A stretch of DNA of 51,668 nucleotides from Candidatus Thorarchaeota archaeon MP8T_1 (GTDB lineage Archaea > Asgardarchaeota > Thorarchaeia > Thorarchaeales > Thorarchaeaceae): contig PJER01000016.1 in assembly GCA_002825465.1 (NCBI GenBank), positions 1 through 51,668 on the forward strand, read 5' to 3'. How positions within the stretch are numbered: position 1 is the stretch's first letter; each line of letters begins with the position of its first letter. The notes beneath the pieces were generated by a model. The model was not told the origin of the DNA. It saw nothing but the letters and a program-made list of their open reading frames with translations, and searched no databases. This document shows positions 1 through 8,763 of the stretch, piece after piece. A program made the translations under genes and the position numbers.

Positions 1-51
1 TAAAGCAGGGAGGAATGCAAGTTCAGGAATTGTATCATCAATTTTTCCCAT
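1..51 (-). CDS. 5' end of an unidentified gene, cut by the window edge
   Basis: Seen: on the minus strand an AGGAGG ribosome site (59-64) sits 7 nt before an ATG at 51, and the frame stays open to position 1, giving 17 residues that begin MGKIDDTIPELAF. The ribosome site overlaps the stop codon of the penicillin-acylase-type gene just upstream, so the two are probably co-transcribed and coupled. A second ATG at 56 is in another frame and lies too close to the ribosome site. Too little protein is visible to name a family. Confidence 0.5.
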   Translation of the reverse strand, partial: MGKIDDTIPELAFLPAL

Positions 52-62
52 TTCATAACCTC

Positions 63-2633
63 CTAAGGAACAAGAGTAATGGTCCTCTCTATTAAGGTGC
101 CATCGGTGTCTGCAGTTCTAAACGCATCTGTCGTCGCATAGAAGTACAGAATGTGATATCCGTGTTGCATTGTTACCTCATTAAATGAGTACCATATCTC
201 GAAAATGTCAGCGAAGTGAGGACTGAAAATATTGCCGCTCTGACCTCCAGGATATGCCATGTAGGACATCTGGATATTACTCAGGTCTGCAATCAATCTG
301 GTTGATGGACCACTACCAGGTCTCCAACCTCCTGCAACATTTAGTGTGAGTTGTCCTCGGAGAGGTCGCTCATCACCGATAGTAGTGAAACCTGCCAAAT
401 GATCAATCTCAATGACATGGCGATTTCCATATTCCCAATTTGGTTCATCAGTCCATTCTGCTGTAAGCTCATCGATTGCAGAAACAAGTGCACGTACTAG
501 GATATCATCACGAGTTTCTATTGGTACTGTGGTATGGTCATCCAGGTACCATGCATTATCAGTCACGATTATTTCCTCAAGGATCGGATTCCTAGAGAGG
601 GGAATCGAACTATCAATTGTTCGAATCTCATCAAAGACCTCGTAATGCATCGCATCGAGAAGATACATCCATATTGTTGGCGCAACTAGATCAGGTTCCA
701 TATCATATTGCCAGTCTCGAAGTATGTCAACAGCATTGGCAATAGTTGTGTTTCCATCACCCACTGCATCCCATGCATCAATAACATAGGGGACCATAAC
801 CTCAGCTCTGACTTCCACAACATCAGCTTGGAATCGTTTCATATCATCTACAGAGATGTCATCATTTACATTGAGTAGGTGATATATCCGTCGACCTCGA
901 TATCCATTAGCTTGCGGACCAAGGATATCGTATGCGTAATTTGCTGGTGCGATGGTTCGCTGGTTTGCAGATGAAACAAAACTTCGAGATGGATTCACTT
1001 CTCTTGGATTGTGTGCATATGGAATCCAACTCACCATTCCAACCGAGTCATTAGTTGCGGTAATGGGATATTCACCTGTGTAGCCAACACGAATTGGAAA
1101 ACGACCAACTACCAGCATGCCAATATTGCCAGAATCATCTCCAAACACGCAGTTCTGAGGAGCGGAATCCCACCAATAGAAAGCATCTATTGCTTCATTA
1201 ATATCGTCAGCTTGCATAAGCAATGACATCGCTACTAGTTCACGAGTTGGACCTGATATTGTCCAGTTCATAGCCATATTTGGACTCGTTTCAGTATCAA
1301 ATCCATATGAATTCCAGACAGAATCAATGCAGGGTCCATGTACTGATTCTTTGACTTCGAATTCGATGATATTACCTTCTTTTGTATAGATATCTTCTTC
1401 ATGAATTATGAAGTCTCTCCACTCGCCATTGTACCAGTATTGATCGGGATTGGCAGGGTTGATTTCTTCAACAAAGATGTCATTAACATCAGCACCAACA
1501 TTGGTGAAACTGTAAGCAATATGATCATTATGACCGATAAGAACTGCAGGAAGTCCTGGAAATGTGGTGCCAGTAACATCGATAACTCCGGGAACTACGA
1601 TATGAGCCTCATACCATACTGATGGTGCTTGATGTCCAAGGTGTGGGTCTCCAGCCACTATTGGATATCCTGTTGATGACTTTGAACCGTTCACTGCCCA
1701 GTTATTACTTCCAACGAACTCTAGGTCACCGAATGGTTTCATAACATCGTTCATCATATCAATCATTGCTTCTAGCTTTTCCTGAGGGATAATCACTTCC
1801 TCAGCCATTATTATGTCAGAAGTATCAGGGACAGCAGATAACGGTACTTTACCAGGACCAAGAGGATACTCAGCAAGACTCAAGTTATATTGCTCCAGAA
1901 TTATGGGAACCGTGTAAGGCATTACATCTGGAAACATGTCATTGTACAAAGTATCGTTGTCAAGTGTAGTTCGGATGTGCTGACGATCAAAATCCATTAT
2001 ACCTCCAGCGAGACCCCAAGCTAGCATTTTCGCATTGATGAAGCAGTCAACAGGAGTCCAGAGTTGGGGTGTATACCCAAGTATCTTGAATTCCATTGGC
2101 ATTGTTGCACTTGTTAATGAACTGATGTATGCATTAGCACCTTCAACTTCTGCGTAGATGCCATCAAGCGCTTCTTGAATGATCGGATCAGAAGGTGCAT
2201 TCGCTTCGAACCAATCAAGTGTCTCTTGTGCAGAACGTGCCAAACCAATTGAACGGTAGAACTTGTCTGAATTAGCTGCATAATCACCTACAATCTCACT
2301 GACACGACCAGCTGCAAGAGCGTTCTGCATTACTACTTGAAACAGTCTATCTTTAGCATGCATATATCCTAGAGCCATGAAAGCGTCATACTGAGATTCA
2401 GCATAGATGTGGGGCACTCCCAGATGGTCGATAATCACTTCAACTTCAGCTTCAAGCCCAGGGAGAGCTATTCGTTGATCCCCAGGTTCAGGAGCACCGT
2501 TGTCGAAGATACCACCAACGGGTTCAATAATACCTAACCCTCCAGTCAAAGGACCAATGGGCATTGTCAATATAATAATCAGAACAATTGGTCCAATGAG
2601 TGAGAGAGTAAAGTTCACAAGCTTTCTCTTCAT
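63..2633 (-). CDS. Penicillin acylase family Ntn hydrolase, exported or membrane-anchored
   Basis: Family knowledge: penicillin acylases, cephalosporin acylases and acyl-homoserine-lactone acylases are N-terminal-nucleophile amidases made as one precursor and cut into alpha and beta chains. Seen: 856 residues, the usual full length; an N-terminal hydrophobic segment (about residues 8-30) after MKRK, acting as signal or anchor; and the nucleophile motif GSNNWAV with Ser309, where cleavage would expose the beta-chain serine. The following G-D-P-H-L stretch is typical of the beta-chain start. The ATG at 2633 is preceded by GGAAGG at good spacing. Inference: an extracytoplasmic amidase for N-acyl compounds or peptides; the natural substrate cannot be read from sequence. 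It reads into the partial gene at 1-51. Confidence 0.88.
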   Translation of the reverse strand: MKRKLVNFTLSLIGPIVLIIILTMPIGPLTGGLGIIEPVGGIFDNGAPEPGDQRIALPGLEAEVEVIIDHLGVPHIYAESQYDAFMALGYMHAKDRLFQVVMQNALAAGRVSEIVGDYAANSDKFYRSIGLARSAQETLDWFEANAPSDPIIQEALDGIYAEVEGANAYISSLTSATMPMEFKILGYTPQLWTPVDCFINAKMLAWGLAGGIMDFDRQHIRTTLDNDTLYNDMFPDVMPYTVPIILEQYNLSLAEYPLGPGKVPLSAVPDTSDIIMAEEVIIPQEKLEAMIDMMNDVMKPFGDLEFVGSNNWAVNGSKSSTGYPIVAGDPHLGHQAPSVWYEAHIVVPGVIDVTGTTFPGLPAVLIGHNDHIAYSFTNVGADVNDIFVEEINPANPDQYWYNGEWRDFIIHEEDIYTKEGNIIEFEVKESVHGPCIDSVWNSYGFDTETSPNMAMNWTISGPTRELVAMSLLMQADDINEAIDAFYWWDSAPQNCVFGDDSGNIGMLVVGRFPIRVGYTGEYPITATNDSVGMVSWIPYAHNPREVNPSRSFVSSANQRTIAPANYAYDILGPQANGYRGRRIYHLLNVNDDISVDDMKRFQADVVEVRAEVMVPYVIDAWDAVGDGNTTIANAVDILRDWQYDMEPDLVAPTIWMYLLDAMHYEVFDEIRTIDSSIPLSRNPILEEIIVTDNAWYLDDHTTVPIETRDDILVRALVSAIDELTAEWTDEPNWEYGNRHVIEIDHLAGFTTIGDERPLRGQLTLNVAGGWRPGSGPSTRLIADLSNIQMSYMAYPGGQSGNIFSPHFADIFEIWYSFNEVTMQHGYHILYFYATTDAFRTADTDGTLIERTITLVP

Positions 2634-2719
2634 ACTCGTTCCTTCCTTAATGAGAGTAATTTATAACGATAAACACGCCCCCTCTTAAGAGTTACCAGAT
2701 GCAGTTCTAGTAGGAAAAA

Positions 2720-3169
2720 TCAGATCATAACATCGCTGTAATCAAGAACGCCTGTATGCATAATCATCTTCCACTCGCTATTGACTAAGGAATATACCTT
2801 ACATACTCTTCCTTTCCATAAATCTTCATGCCCATCATTGTTACGCCATAGAGTATCAATATCCACTACTGCAAATGCACCATCACCTTCATCCGAAATC
2901 TCTATCTTCCTAATATATCGCTCATTATGTATCAAGTTGTAATTATCGAAGAGCTCTTGCCACTGCTTACTCCAACGCTCTTCGTTGTAACGTCCCCAAG
3001 TTAAGACCCATTCCATTGGATCATGAGCTTTTGCATGCTTTGGCCATGGCCAAACCATATCCGGATGAAGTAAGGAAACAAGTAATTCAACATCCTTAGT
3101 GTTCCAAGCAAGGGTCTCCCTATTCACCATTTCTTCAATTTCTGTTTTGATACTCTCCCTATCGACCAT
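2720..3169 (-). CDS. SnoaL/NTF2-like (DUF4440-type) small protein
   Basis: This 149-residue cytoplasmic protein has the layout of the NTF2/ketosteroid-isomerase cone fold: an N-terminal helix with an ETLAWNTKD stretch, then LLHPDMVW, then antiparallel strands ending in W-x-M-I-M-H-T-G-V. Members include polyketide cyclases, isomerases and many stress or ligand-binding proteins of unknown role, so the reaction is not predicted. No clear ribosome site precedes the ATG at 3169. It is divergent from the TPR gene across a short gap and is not obviously in an operon. Confidence 0.7.
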   Translation of the reverse strand: MVDRESIKTEIEEMVNRETLAWNTKDVELLVSLLHPDMVWPWPKHAKAHDPMEWVLTWGRYNEERWSKQWQELFDNYNLIHNERYIRKIEISDEGDGAFAVVDIDTLWRNNDGHEDLWKGRVCKVYSLVNSEWKMIMHTGVLDYSDVMI

Positions 3170-3192
3170 TACTCAAACACCATTATGACACA

Positions 3193-3200
3193 CTTATAGA
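3193..3200 (+). promoter_or_regulatory. TATA box of the TPR gene
   Basis: CTTATAGA fits an archaeal TATA box. Transcription would begin near 3220-3225, downstream of the GTG at 3212. This is one reason to place the protein start at the TTG at 3248. Confidence 0.4.
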
Positions 3201-3247
3201 AAGCCTCATGTGTGCCCCCTCATAAACTTCTGGTAGGTGTAAGAAGC

Positions 3248-4906
3248 TTGGCTTTCAGAAAAAAAGAACAAGAAATACCAGCTGATCTCAAGGACAAACA
3301 TAATCTAGCAGCACTTGACCTCATGGCTGGTGATTACGAGAAAGCATTAGCTGCTTATACTGAATTACTCCAAGAAGCTCCGAAAAATGGCAAGTTCTGG
3401 TTAGAATATACACACACTCTTTTTGGTTTAGGGAAGAAAGATGAAGCAAGAGAAGCTTACCAAAAGGTCAAGAAATTCCTTAGAAAAGAGGAGTCTGTCT
3501 TTGGAGTGGGTAATGCTCGAACTCTTACGGAATTTGGTATTTTAATGGAGGAAGAAGGGGATAGTAATATTGCAGAAGAAATCTATCAGACTGCAACACT
3601 CCAAGAACCAGATTGGTATAGACCTTGGTTTCTCTATGCAAGTATCTACAAGAAAAGAGAGAATTATGAGAAAGCCGAGGAGATCTACAGAAAAGCATTG
3701 GAATTAGTTGTACAAGAAAAGGAACGATTGTTGATTGGGCTTGCTGAAGTTCTGACTATGCAACACAGATTTGTGGAGGGTCTTGAAATTAGACGTCAGG
3801 CAACAAAAGTAAATCCTGAGTTCGCTGAGGCCTGGTTCTCATTTGCGGTGGACTCGTACCAATTTGGAGACTATGATGAAGCTGAGGCTGCACTTGCAAA
3901 GGCAAGGGAGCTAAGTAAGGGCAACAAGCAGATGATAGATACGATTAATCAAACTGTTAAGATGCTTGAGGATCATCTAAAGAAATGTCCTGAGGGAATG
4001 GACGAAGGAGAATTTGCATTCAGTGTTGGTGTAGTTCACTATCAAAACCAAGACTATAGTAAAGCAAGAGATGCAATGAAGAGAGCAGTGAGATTCAGAC
4101 AAGATCATGCAGAAACATGGACAATTCTTGGTGGGGCTCTTGCTCAATTAAAGGAATTGCAGGAAGCTGAGAAAGCATGTAAGACTGCTATTGGTCTTGA
4201 TCCAAAAAGTGTAGCAGCATATCAAGTCCTTTCTGGTATCCGAGCATTGCAGGGAGATATGCCAGCTGCGATTTCAACATTGAAGAGTGGGATAAAGGCA
4301 AATCCAGATGACACTACACTTCCAAAGTTACTTGCAGATGCAGAAAAAGCAGAGGGAGGAGATGTATTCTACTCGCAGGAGATGGCTGATGCTGAAAAGC
4401 ACAAACAAGAAGGTATTACTCTCTTAACTAAAGGAGAAACGAAGAAGGCCCTGAAAGCATTCAAGAAATCTCTCAAATTCAATCCCAAAGACCCTGATGT
4501 CTGGGCACACATCGCTCTCATTCACGTAAATCTCCAGAAATTTAATGATGGAGAAAAAGCTGCACGCGAGGCGATACGATTGGATGACAAGAATTCTGTT
4601 GCATGGGGTGTCCTTGGTGCTGCATTGGGTGATGCAGGAAAGACGGATGAGGCTCAAGAAGCACTTACCAAAGCAGTAGAGCTCGATCCGAATAATGTAT
4701 CAAATATCCTTCCGTTAGGTTTCATCCACATGCAAAAAGGGAATCTAGATATCGCGCAAACAATGTTTGAAAAGTCAGCGAAACTTCGGCCTAAAGTTGC
4801 AATTGTCTGGCAAATGTTGGCACAGGTATATCAGCTTCAAGGGAAAGAGAAGGATGCAGCACAAGCATTAGATAATGCCGAGAGATACTCAGGAACAGCA
4901 TCCTAG
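3248..4906 (+). CDS. Tetratricopeptide repeat (TPR) protein
   Basis: Seen: a soluble protein of about 550 residues built almost wholly of 34-residue helix pairs with the TPR signature (W/L, G, Y, A, P positions), for example GDYEKALAAYTELLQ, ENYEKAEEIYRKALEL, GKTDEAQEALTKAVELDP. At least ten repeats lie in two blocks, split near the middle by a charged linker. There is no signal peptide, membrane segment or catalytic domain. Known: TPR arrays are protein-protein scaffolds. The start is uncertain: GTG at 3212 opens the frame, but a TATA box at 3193-3200 and TAGGTG at 3234-3239 favour the TTG at 3248, giving MAFRKKEQE. The partner protein is unknown; the gene appears monocistronic. Confidence 0.88.
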   Translation: MAFRKKEQEIPADLKDKHNLAALDLMAGDYEKALAAYTELLQEAPKNGKFWLEYTHTLFGLGKKDEAREAYQKVKKFLRKEESVFGVGNARTLTEFGILMEEEGDSNIAEEIYQTATLQEPDWYRPWFLYASIYKKRENYEKAEEIYRKALELVVQEKERLLIGLAEVLTMQHRFVEGLEIRRQATKVNPEFAEAWFSFAVDSYQFGDYDEAEAALAKARELSKGNKQMIDTINQTVKMLEDHLKKCPEGMDEGEFAFSVGVVHYQNQDYSKARDAMKRAVRFRQDHAETWTILGGALAQLKELQEAEKACKTAIGLDPKSVAAYQVLSGIRALQGDMPAAISTLKSGIKANPDDTTLPKLLADAEKAEGGDVFYSQEMADAEKHKQEGITLLTKGETKKALKAFKKSLKFNPKDPDVWAHIALIHVNLQKFNDGEKAAREAIRLDDKNSVAWGVLGAALGDAGKTDEAQEALTKAVELDPNNVSNILPLGFIHMQKGNLDIAQTMFEKSAKLRPKVAIVWQMLAQVYQLQGKEKDAAQALDNAERYSGTAS

Positions 4907-4982
4907 ATTCTAGGCTAAATCGAGTTAACCACATAATTTTAGTAGAACTACCTCTTCTTCTACGGGAAAGGAGAGGATTCGA

Positions 4983-5822
4983 TTGCGCAAATATGATCCA
5001 AATATCATAACAAGGCACTTCGATAATGAAGAACACGATGAGTGGAGTAGACTCGATAAGAATCCAATTGGAAAAACCCAATTTCATATTCATAATCACT
5101 ATTTACACAAGTATGTGAGGAAAGGAGACAGAGTTCTTGAAATTGGACCAGGACCAGGTCGATTTACGATTGAACTAGCAAGACTAGGTGCGAGAATCGC
5201 AATCGTCGATATATCAGATCTTCAGTTGAAACGGAATAAACAGCGGGTTGAAGAAGCAGGTTTTGAAGATTCTATTGAGTGGAGAATGAAAGGAGACATT
5301 ATCAATCTTGGAGAGATTGATGATAATTCCTTTGATTGTGTTGTTTGTTACGGAGGACCACTAAGTTATGTTCTGGAATTTGTGCATGAAGCGTTGACAG
5401 AGGTATTAAGGGTCAGTAAATCAGGTGGTGTTATTCTTTCAAGTGTGATGTCAACACTAGGCACATATCACCATCTACTCAATGATGTATTTGATGATGT
5501 TGAGATTGGACTGGACCGCTTTGACGAGTTAACTCAGACAGGAGATGTCATTGGGGATCTTGCTGGTTATGGGACTCATCAATGCAAAATGTATCGTTGG
5601 AAAGAGTTTCAAGCGATTTTAGCAAAACATCAAGTAAAAATTCTAGATGCATCAGCAGCAAACTTCCTTTCAAATGGGCTGACAAATGAAGAGTATCTGT
5701 CTGAATTAATGAAGGACAAAAAGAAGTGGGATATGTTTCTGAAGTGGGAGTTGGATTTCTGTAGTGAACCGGGTGCTATAGATTCAGGCACTCATTTCAT
5801 TGTAATATTCAAGAAGATGTAG
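4983..5822 (+). CDS. Class I SAM-dependent methyltransferase
   Basis: Seen: 279 residues with motif I VLEIGPGPGRF (about residues 51-61), an acidic motif II at the end of the next strand (AIVDIS), and FDCVVCYGGPLSYV as motif IV/post-motif. This is the Rossmann SAM-binding core (Methyltransf_11/25 type). The N-terminal 45 residues and C-terminal 90 residues should set the substrate, which cannot be inferred. The TTG at 4983 is chosen because GGAGAGG precedes it by 6 nt. The end converges with a small membrane-protein gene 12 nt away. Confidence 0.85.
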   Translation: MRKYDPNIITRHFDNEEHDEWSRLDKNPIGKTQFHIHNHYLHKYVRKGDRVLEIGPGPGRFTIELARLGARIAIVDISDLQLKRNKQRVEEAGFEDSIEWRMKGDIINLGEIDDNSFDCVVCYGGPLSYVLEFVHEALTEVLRVSKSGGVILSSVMSTLGTYHHLLNDVFDDVEIGLDRFDELTQTGDVIGDLAGYGTHQCKMYRWKEFQAILAKHQVKILDASAANFLSNGLTNEEYLSELMKDKKKWDMFLKWELDFCSEPGAIDSGTHFIVIFKKM

Positions 5823-5834
5823 TGCATTCTATTT

Positions 5835-6164
5835 TCAAATAAGACCTATTGTCGGAGATTCAGGTCTGGACTGCGATGGTTGTACCTCCAAGAGGTAGAT
5901 CTGTCGAATGAGATCAATTATGATGAAAACCACTGCTGGAGCAAAGAGTAGACTCGTGGTAATGTAGAATTCTACAATGGTCCCAAAGTAATTTCCCCAG
6001 TATAGAGCACTGATCTGCTCAACTATTACTCCGATTACAAATATTCCAGAGCAATCCTTTAGCCTCTCATTGTCCTTACTAGTGGTTCGTGCAACAATAT
6101 ACGATAGTAGAACTAAAACCGTGAATCCAACAAAGTAGAAAGCATTCCAATCTACTGACTGCAT
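5835..6164 (-). CDS. Small membrane protein with three predicted helices
   Basis: Not recognised. The 109-residue product has three hydrophobic segments (about residues 8-25, 41-60 and 70-92), a Lys/Arg-Asp-Cys element after the first loop, and a C-terminal membrane-edge motif DLIRQIYLL followed by a polar tail. The neighbour at 6228-6542 has the same size, topology and a matching DLLRQYIKL end, so the two are probably tandem paralogues. No enzymatic motif is visible. Confidence 0.6.
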   Translation of the reverse strand: MQSVDWNAFYFVGFTVLVLLSYIVARTTSKDNERLKDCSGIFVIGVIVEQISALYWGNYFGTIVEFYITTSLLFAPAVVFIIIDLIRQIYLLEVQPSQSRPESPTIGLI

Positions 6165-6227
6165 TGACCCACCACCTGATACTGTATGTGTTGTCTGTTT
6201 AATAACCTTCGTTTCCTTATGCGGTTA

Positions 6228-6542
6228 TCATTTTCGAAGTTTTATGTATTGACGCAAGAGATCTAACCACATGAATGAGAATACCAAGAATACGAACGGG
6301 ATAAAACTTTGAAATAGCCAAATTCTATACCTTGGAGGTTCTGAATATTCAATAGTACCAGACTCCAATGATAATACAAAGAGTCCTGCGCAAATCAGCA
6401 CAGCTAGATATCCTACGGCCATAGTTATGTAACATTCCCTAAAAAGAGCATAGCCTTCTGTTTTAAAATGGGATTGAATATAAAAAAGGACTGTAGCGAT
6501 ACATGCCATTATAGAAGCAACAATAAAAACAATTTCAAACAT
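6228..6542 (-). CDS. Small membrane protein, probable paralogue of the downstream gene
   Basis: Not recognised. The frame opens further upstream (6665), but I place the start at the ATG at 6542: GAGG lies 8 nt before it, and from there the product (104 residues) is the size of its neighbour. Three to four hydrophobic segments are visible, the first at the very N-terminus (MFEIVFIVASI), and the protein ends in WLDLLRQYIKLRK. An acidic-proline loop (SGTIEYSEPPRYR) separates the last two helices. It lies 63 nt upstream of the similar gene at 5835-6164 and probably shares a transcript with it. Confidence 0.6.
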   Translation of the reverse strand: MFEIVFIVASIMACIATVLFYIQSHFKTEGYALFRECYITMAVGYLAVLICAGLFVLSLESGTIEYSEPPRYRIWLFQSFIPFVFLVFSFMWLDLLRQYIKLRK

Positions 6543-6685
6543 ACCTCCAACCTCAATTAATTTGAGAGTATGATGAATATCTAAGTATTTTGAATCCTGT
6601 AAATTAAACTGGATTGAGTTAGGGAATGCAATGGAAAAACTGTCCGACAATCTTGATGAGAGCAAGTGAAGATAGTTGAAAATGT

Positions 6686-6718
6686 GATGAGGGGTTGACT
6701 GATTAGTCCCCCTTCATC
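6686..6718 (-). terminator. Hairpin downstream of the carbamoyltransferase gene
   Basis: Imperfect long hairpin: GATGA / TCATC outer arms, GGGG / CCCC middle arms and GACT / AGTC inner arms around a GATT loop. It starts 7 nt after the carbamoyltransferase stop and before the next minus-strand gene, so it probably ends or processes that transcript. The sequence after it on the minus strand is only moderately T-rich. Confidence 0.45.
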
Positions 6719-6724
6719 GTTTTT

Positions 6725-7777
6725 CTACATTATAGCCGACATTATAGCTTTCTGTGCGTGTAGTCTATTGCCAGCCTCATCAAAGACAATGCTTTGAGGT
6801 CCATCAATGACCTCATCAGTGACCTCCATACCTCGGTCTGCAGGAAGACAGTGCATATACTTTGCTTTTGCTGTTAAGTCCATTTTGTGCTGGTCACAGA
6901 TCCACGATTTATTCTTGTTTGCGTATTCTAAAGCCAGTTTCTTATCTGGTTCAGAAGGACCACCCCACGGACCTGGCAATGCTGCTCTGGCAGTCCAACT
7001 CTTTGGATAGACCACATGGGCACCTTCGAATGCTTCTTCCATGTTTTCAGTTTCCTCGAAACTTCCACCGTATCGATCAGCATTCTTCTTACAATGTTCG
7101 ATTATCTTGTCATCAAGCTCGAATCCCTTTGGTCGGGCGAAGACAACATCCATTCCCATCTTAGTAGCACTCAGAACACAGCTCTGCGGCACAGCAAGTG
7201 GTTTGAGACCTGCACTATATGCCCAAGACATTACATACTTCTTGCCCTGAAACTTGCCTACATGCTCATCTACGGCTTGAATGTCTGCCAATGCTTGGCA
7301 TGGGTGATACACATCATCCTCCATATTTATCACAGGAATCTTAGCCCATTTGGCAAACTCCTGTAGTGTGCGATGACCTCGTCCGTATTGCCACTTAGCG
7401 GCATCTCCATAAAGCCTGATAGCAATCGCATCACCCATTTCATCGAGAACTCGTGCAACATCTGCAATCCTTTCAGTCTTGTATGCCTCTTCATCTTCTG
7501 GGAGTGCAGGAACATAGATGTCCTGAGGAGATAGGAAGTGCGCATGACCTCCTAATTGTGTCATACCTCCCTCGAAGCTATTCCTTGTCCGAAGTGACCT
7601 ATTGAAGAAAATCATGAAAAGTGTTCTATCACGAAGTATGTCTGAAGTAGATACTCTGTTTTTGTACTTCTTCTTTAGATCCTTTGCTGCATTAATCAGC
7701 GTCTTAAGGTCTTCTTGTGACCATGACTGGGTCTCTAACCAGTCTCTGCCTTTGAATATACCAACATATGATGTCAT
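6725..7777 (-). CDS. N-acetylornithine-type carbamoyltransferase (aspartate/ornithine carbamoyltransferase family)
   Basis: Role: transfers the carbamoyl group of carbamoyl phosphate to an ornithine-type amine, normally in arginine synthesis. Seen: 350 residues; phosphate-binding SLRTRNSFEGG; HPCQALAD; the hinge GKKYVMSWAYS; AHVVYPKSW; HCLPADRG; and a C-terminal DEAGNRLHAQKAIMSA. From memory, the middle and C-terminal motifs resemble the N-acetyl/N-succinyl-ornithine transcarbamylases of Xanthomonas and Bacteroides more than ordinary ArgF, which has STRTR and HCLPAHR. The true substrate (ornithine, N-acyl-ornithine or another amine, as for YgeW-like members) is not settled. A T-rich TATA-like element near 7811-7820 on the minus strand suggests a short leader. 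It is divergent from the Fe-S operon. Confidence 0.82.
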   Translation of the reverse strand: MTSYVGIFKGRDWLETQSWSQEDLKTLINAAKDLKKKYKNRVSTSDILRDRTLFMIFFNRSLRTRNSFEGGMTQLGGHAHFLSPQDIYVPALPEDEEAYKTERIADVARVLDEMGDAIAIRLYGDAAKWQYGRGHRTLQEFAKWAKIPVINMEDDVYHPCQALADIQAVDEHVGKFQGKKYVMSWAYSAGLKPLAVPQSCVLSATKMGMDVVFARPKGFELDDKIIEHCKKNADRYGGSFEETENMEEAFEGAHVVYPKSWTARAALPGPWGGPSEPDKKLALEYANKNKSWICDQHKMDLTAKAKYMHCLPADRGMEVTDEVIDGPQSIVFDEAGNRLHAQKAIMSAIM

Positions 7778-7840
7778 GATTAATCACGCTTCATATTTGA
7801 AATAGCAAGTAGGATAAAAGATTGCCCCTTGGTGATATGA

Positions 7841-7848
7841 TTCTTATA
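7841..7848 (+). promoter_or_regulatory. TATA box of the Fe-S protein operon
   Basis: TTCTTATA with a predicted start of transcription near 7870, about 12 nt before the TTG at 7883. The upstream ATG at 7856 in the same frame is followed by an in-frame TGA, which rules out an earlier start. Confidence 0.4.
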
Positions 7849-7882
7849 GAGGTCAATGTATGTTATTCATTTGGTGTGAATC

Positions 7883-8752
7883 TTGTGCGAGTGGTGTCTG
7901 AAACATGGTGATGGCGGAAAATGGTACTTCAACGCCCGTAACTATCAGAGAGAACTTGCTGAGGAAACTAATGCAATTGAGCATCTAAATGAGATACTCA
8001 AGGTTTTTGATAGATCTGGTGTTACACCTGTATACGGGATGACATTCGCTGGTTCAGGATACAAGCTTCAGACACCAATCATCGGAAGAGTGGTAAAGAG
8101 AATCATAAACAGTGTCTTACATAACGAGGGACCAAAAAGAAAGCATATAGGTGTTGACGGGCATTTTGGCCAAGTATTACCAATTGAAGATGCTTCTTAC
8201 ATCATAGAGAATCTTGCTGCTGAACCACTCACTCTGAATTATTGCGTATGTCGATATATGTGTCGAGGAGAGAAGGATGCACGTTGCATCATATTTGGCG
8301 TGATGAGTGAGATTGCGGATAAAATACCACGTTATATACCTGAGAATGTTAAGAGACCAATGGACCGGGAAGAAACAACTCGCATACTCGAGAGCTTTTC
8401 TGAACAAGGTCTAGTTTCCACGGTTTGGTTTCATCCAGTTCCCTACATAACAGCTATTTGCTCTTGTGAGAATCCTAATTGTATGGGAATACGGATGCGG
8501 CAAGATTATGACATAGGGCTTCTATACAAATCAGAATATGTCATTCAATTCAATCCGGACCTTTGTGAGGGACTTAGAGATTGTGTTAGTGCATGTCAAT
8601 TTGGAGCTTTGAGCTTTAGTCCTACAAAGAATATAGTCAATGTAGATTTAGACAAGTGCTATGGATGTGGAAACTGCAGAAATGTCTGTCAACGTAATGC
8701 ACTTACTCTCGTTCCACGTAATGATGTTAAACAAGTAGCAGGTCGCTATTAG
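7883..8752 (+). CDS. Cysteine-rich iron-sulfur protein with C-terminal ferredoxin domain
   Basis: Seen: 289 residues. The N-terminus starts MCEWC. In the middle there is C-V-C-R-x3-C...C-I-I-F-G, then ICSCENPNCMG. This order (CxCR, CxxFG, then a Cys cluster after a helix with EE...IL...GLV) is typical of a family of 4Fe-4S redox proteins of anaerobes. The C-terminus has a ferredoxin fold: one canonical CYGCGNCRNVC set (CX2CX2CX3C) and one degenerate set, C-X5-C-X3-C, lacking the second cysteine. Inference: a cytoplasmic electron carrier or adaptor. The start is TTG; the frame is closed by a stop just upstream. It forms an operon with the gene at 8764. Confidence 0.75.
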   Translation: MCEWCLKHGDGGKWYFNARNYQRELAEETNAIEHLNEILKVFDRSGVTPVYGMTFAGSGYKLQTPIIGRVVKRIINSVLHNEGPKRKHIGVDGHFGQVLPIEDASYIIENLAAEPLTLNYCVCRYMCRGEKDARCIIFGVMSEIADKIPRYIPENVKRPMDREETTRILESFSEQGLVSTVWFHPVPYITAICSCENPNCMGIRMRQDYDIGLLYKSEYVIQFNPDLCEGLRDCVSACQFGALSFSPTKNIVNVDLDKCYGCGNCRNVCQRNALTLVPRNDVKQVAGRY

Positions 8753-8763
8753 GAGAAAATGCA

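Noticed and set aside
3212..3247. GTG at 3212 as the start of the TPR protein
   Set aside because: It lies upstream of the predicted transcription start and has no ribosome site; the TTG at 3248 fits better, though the GTG cannot be excluded.
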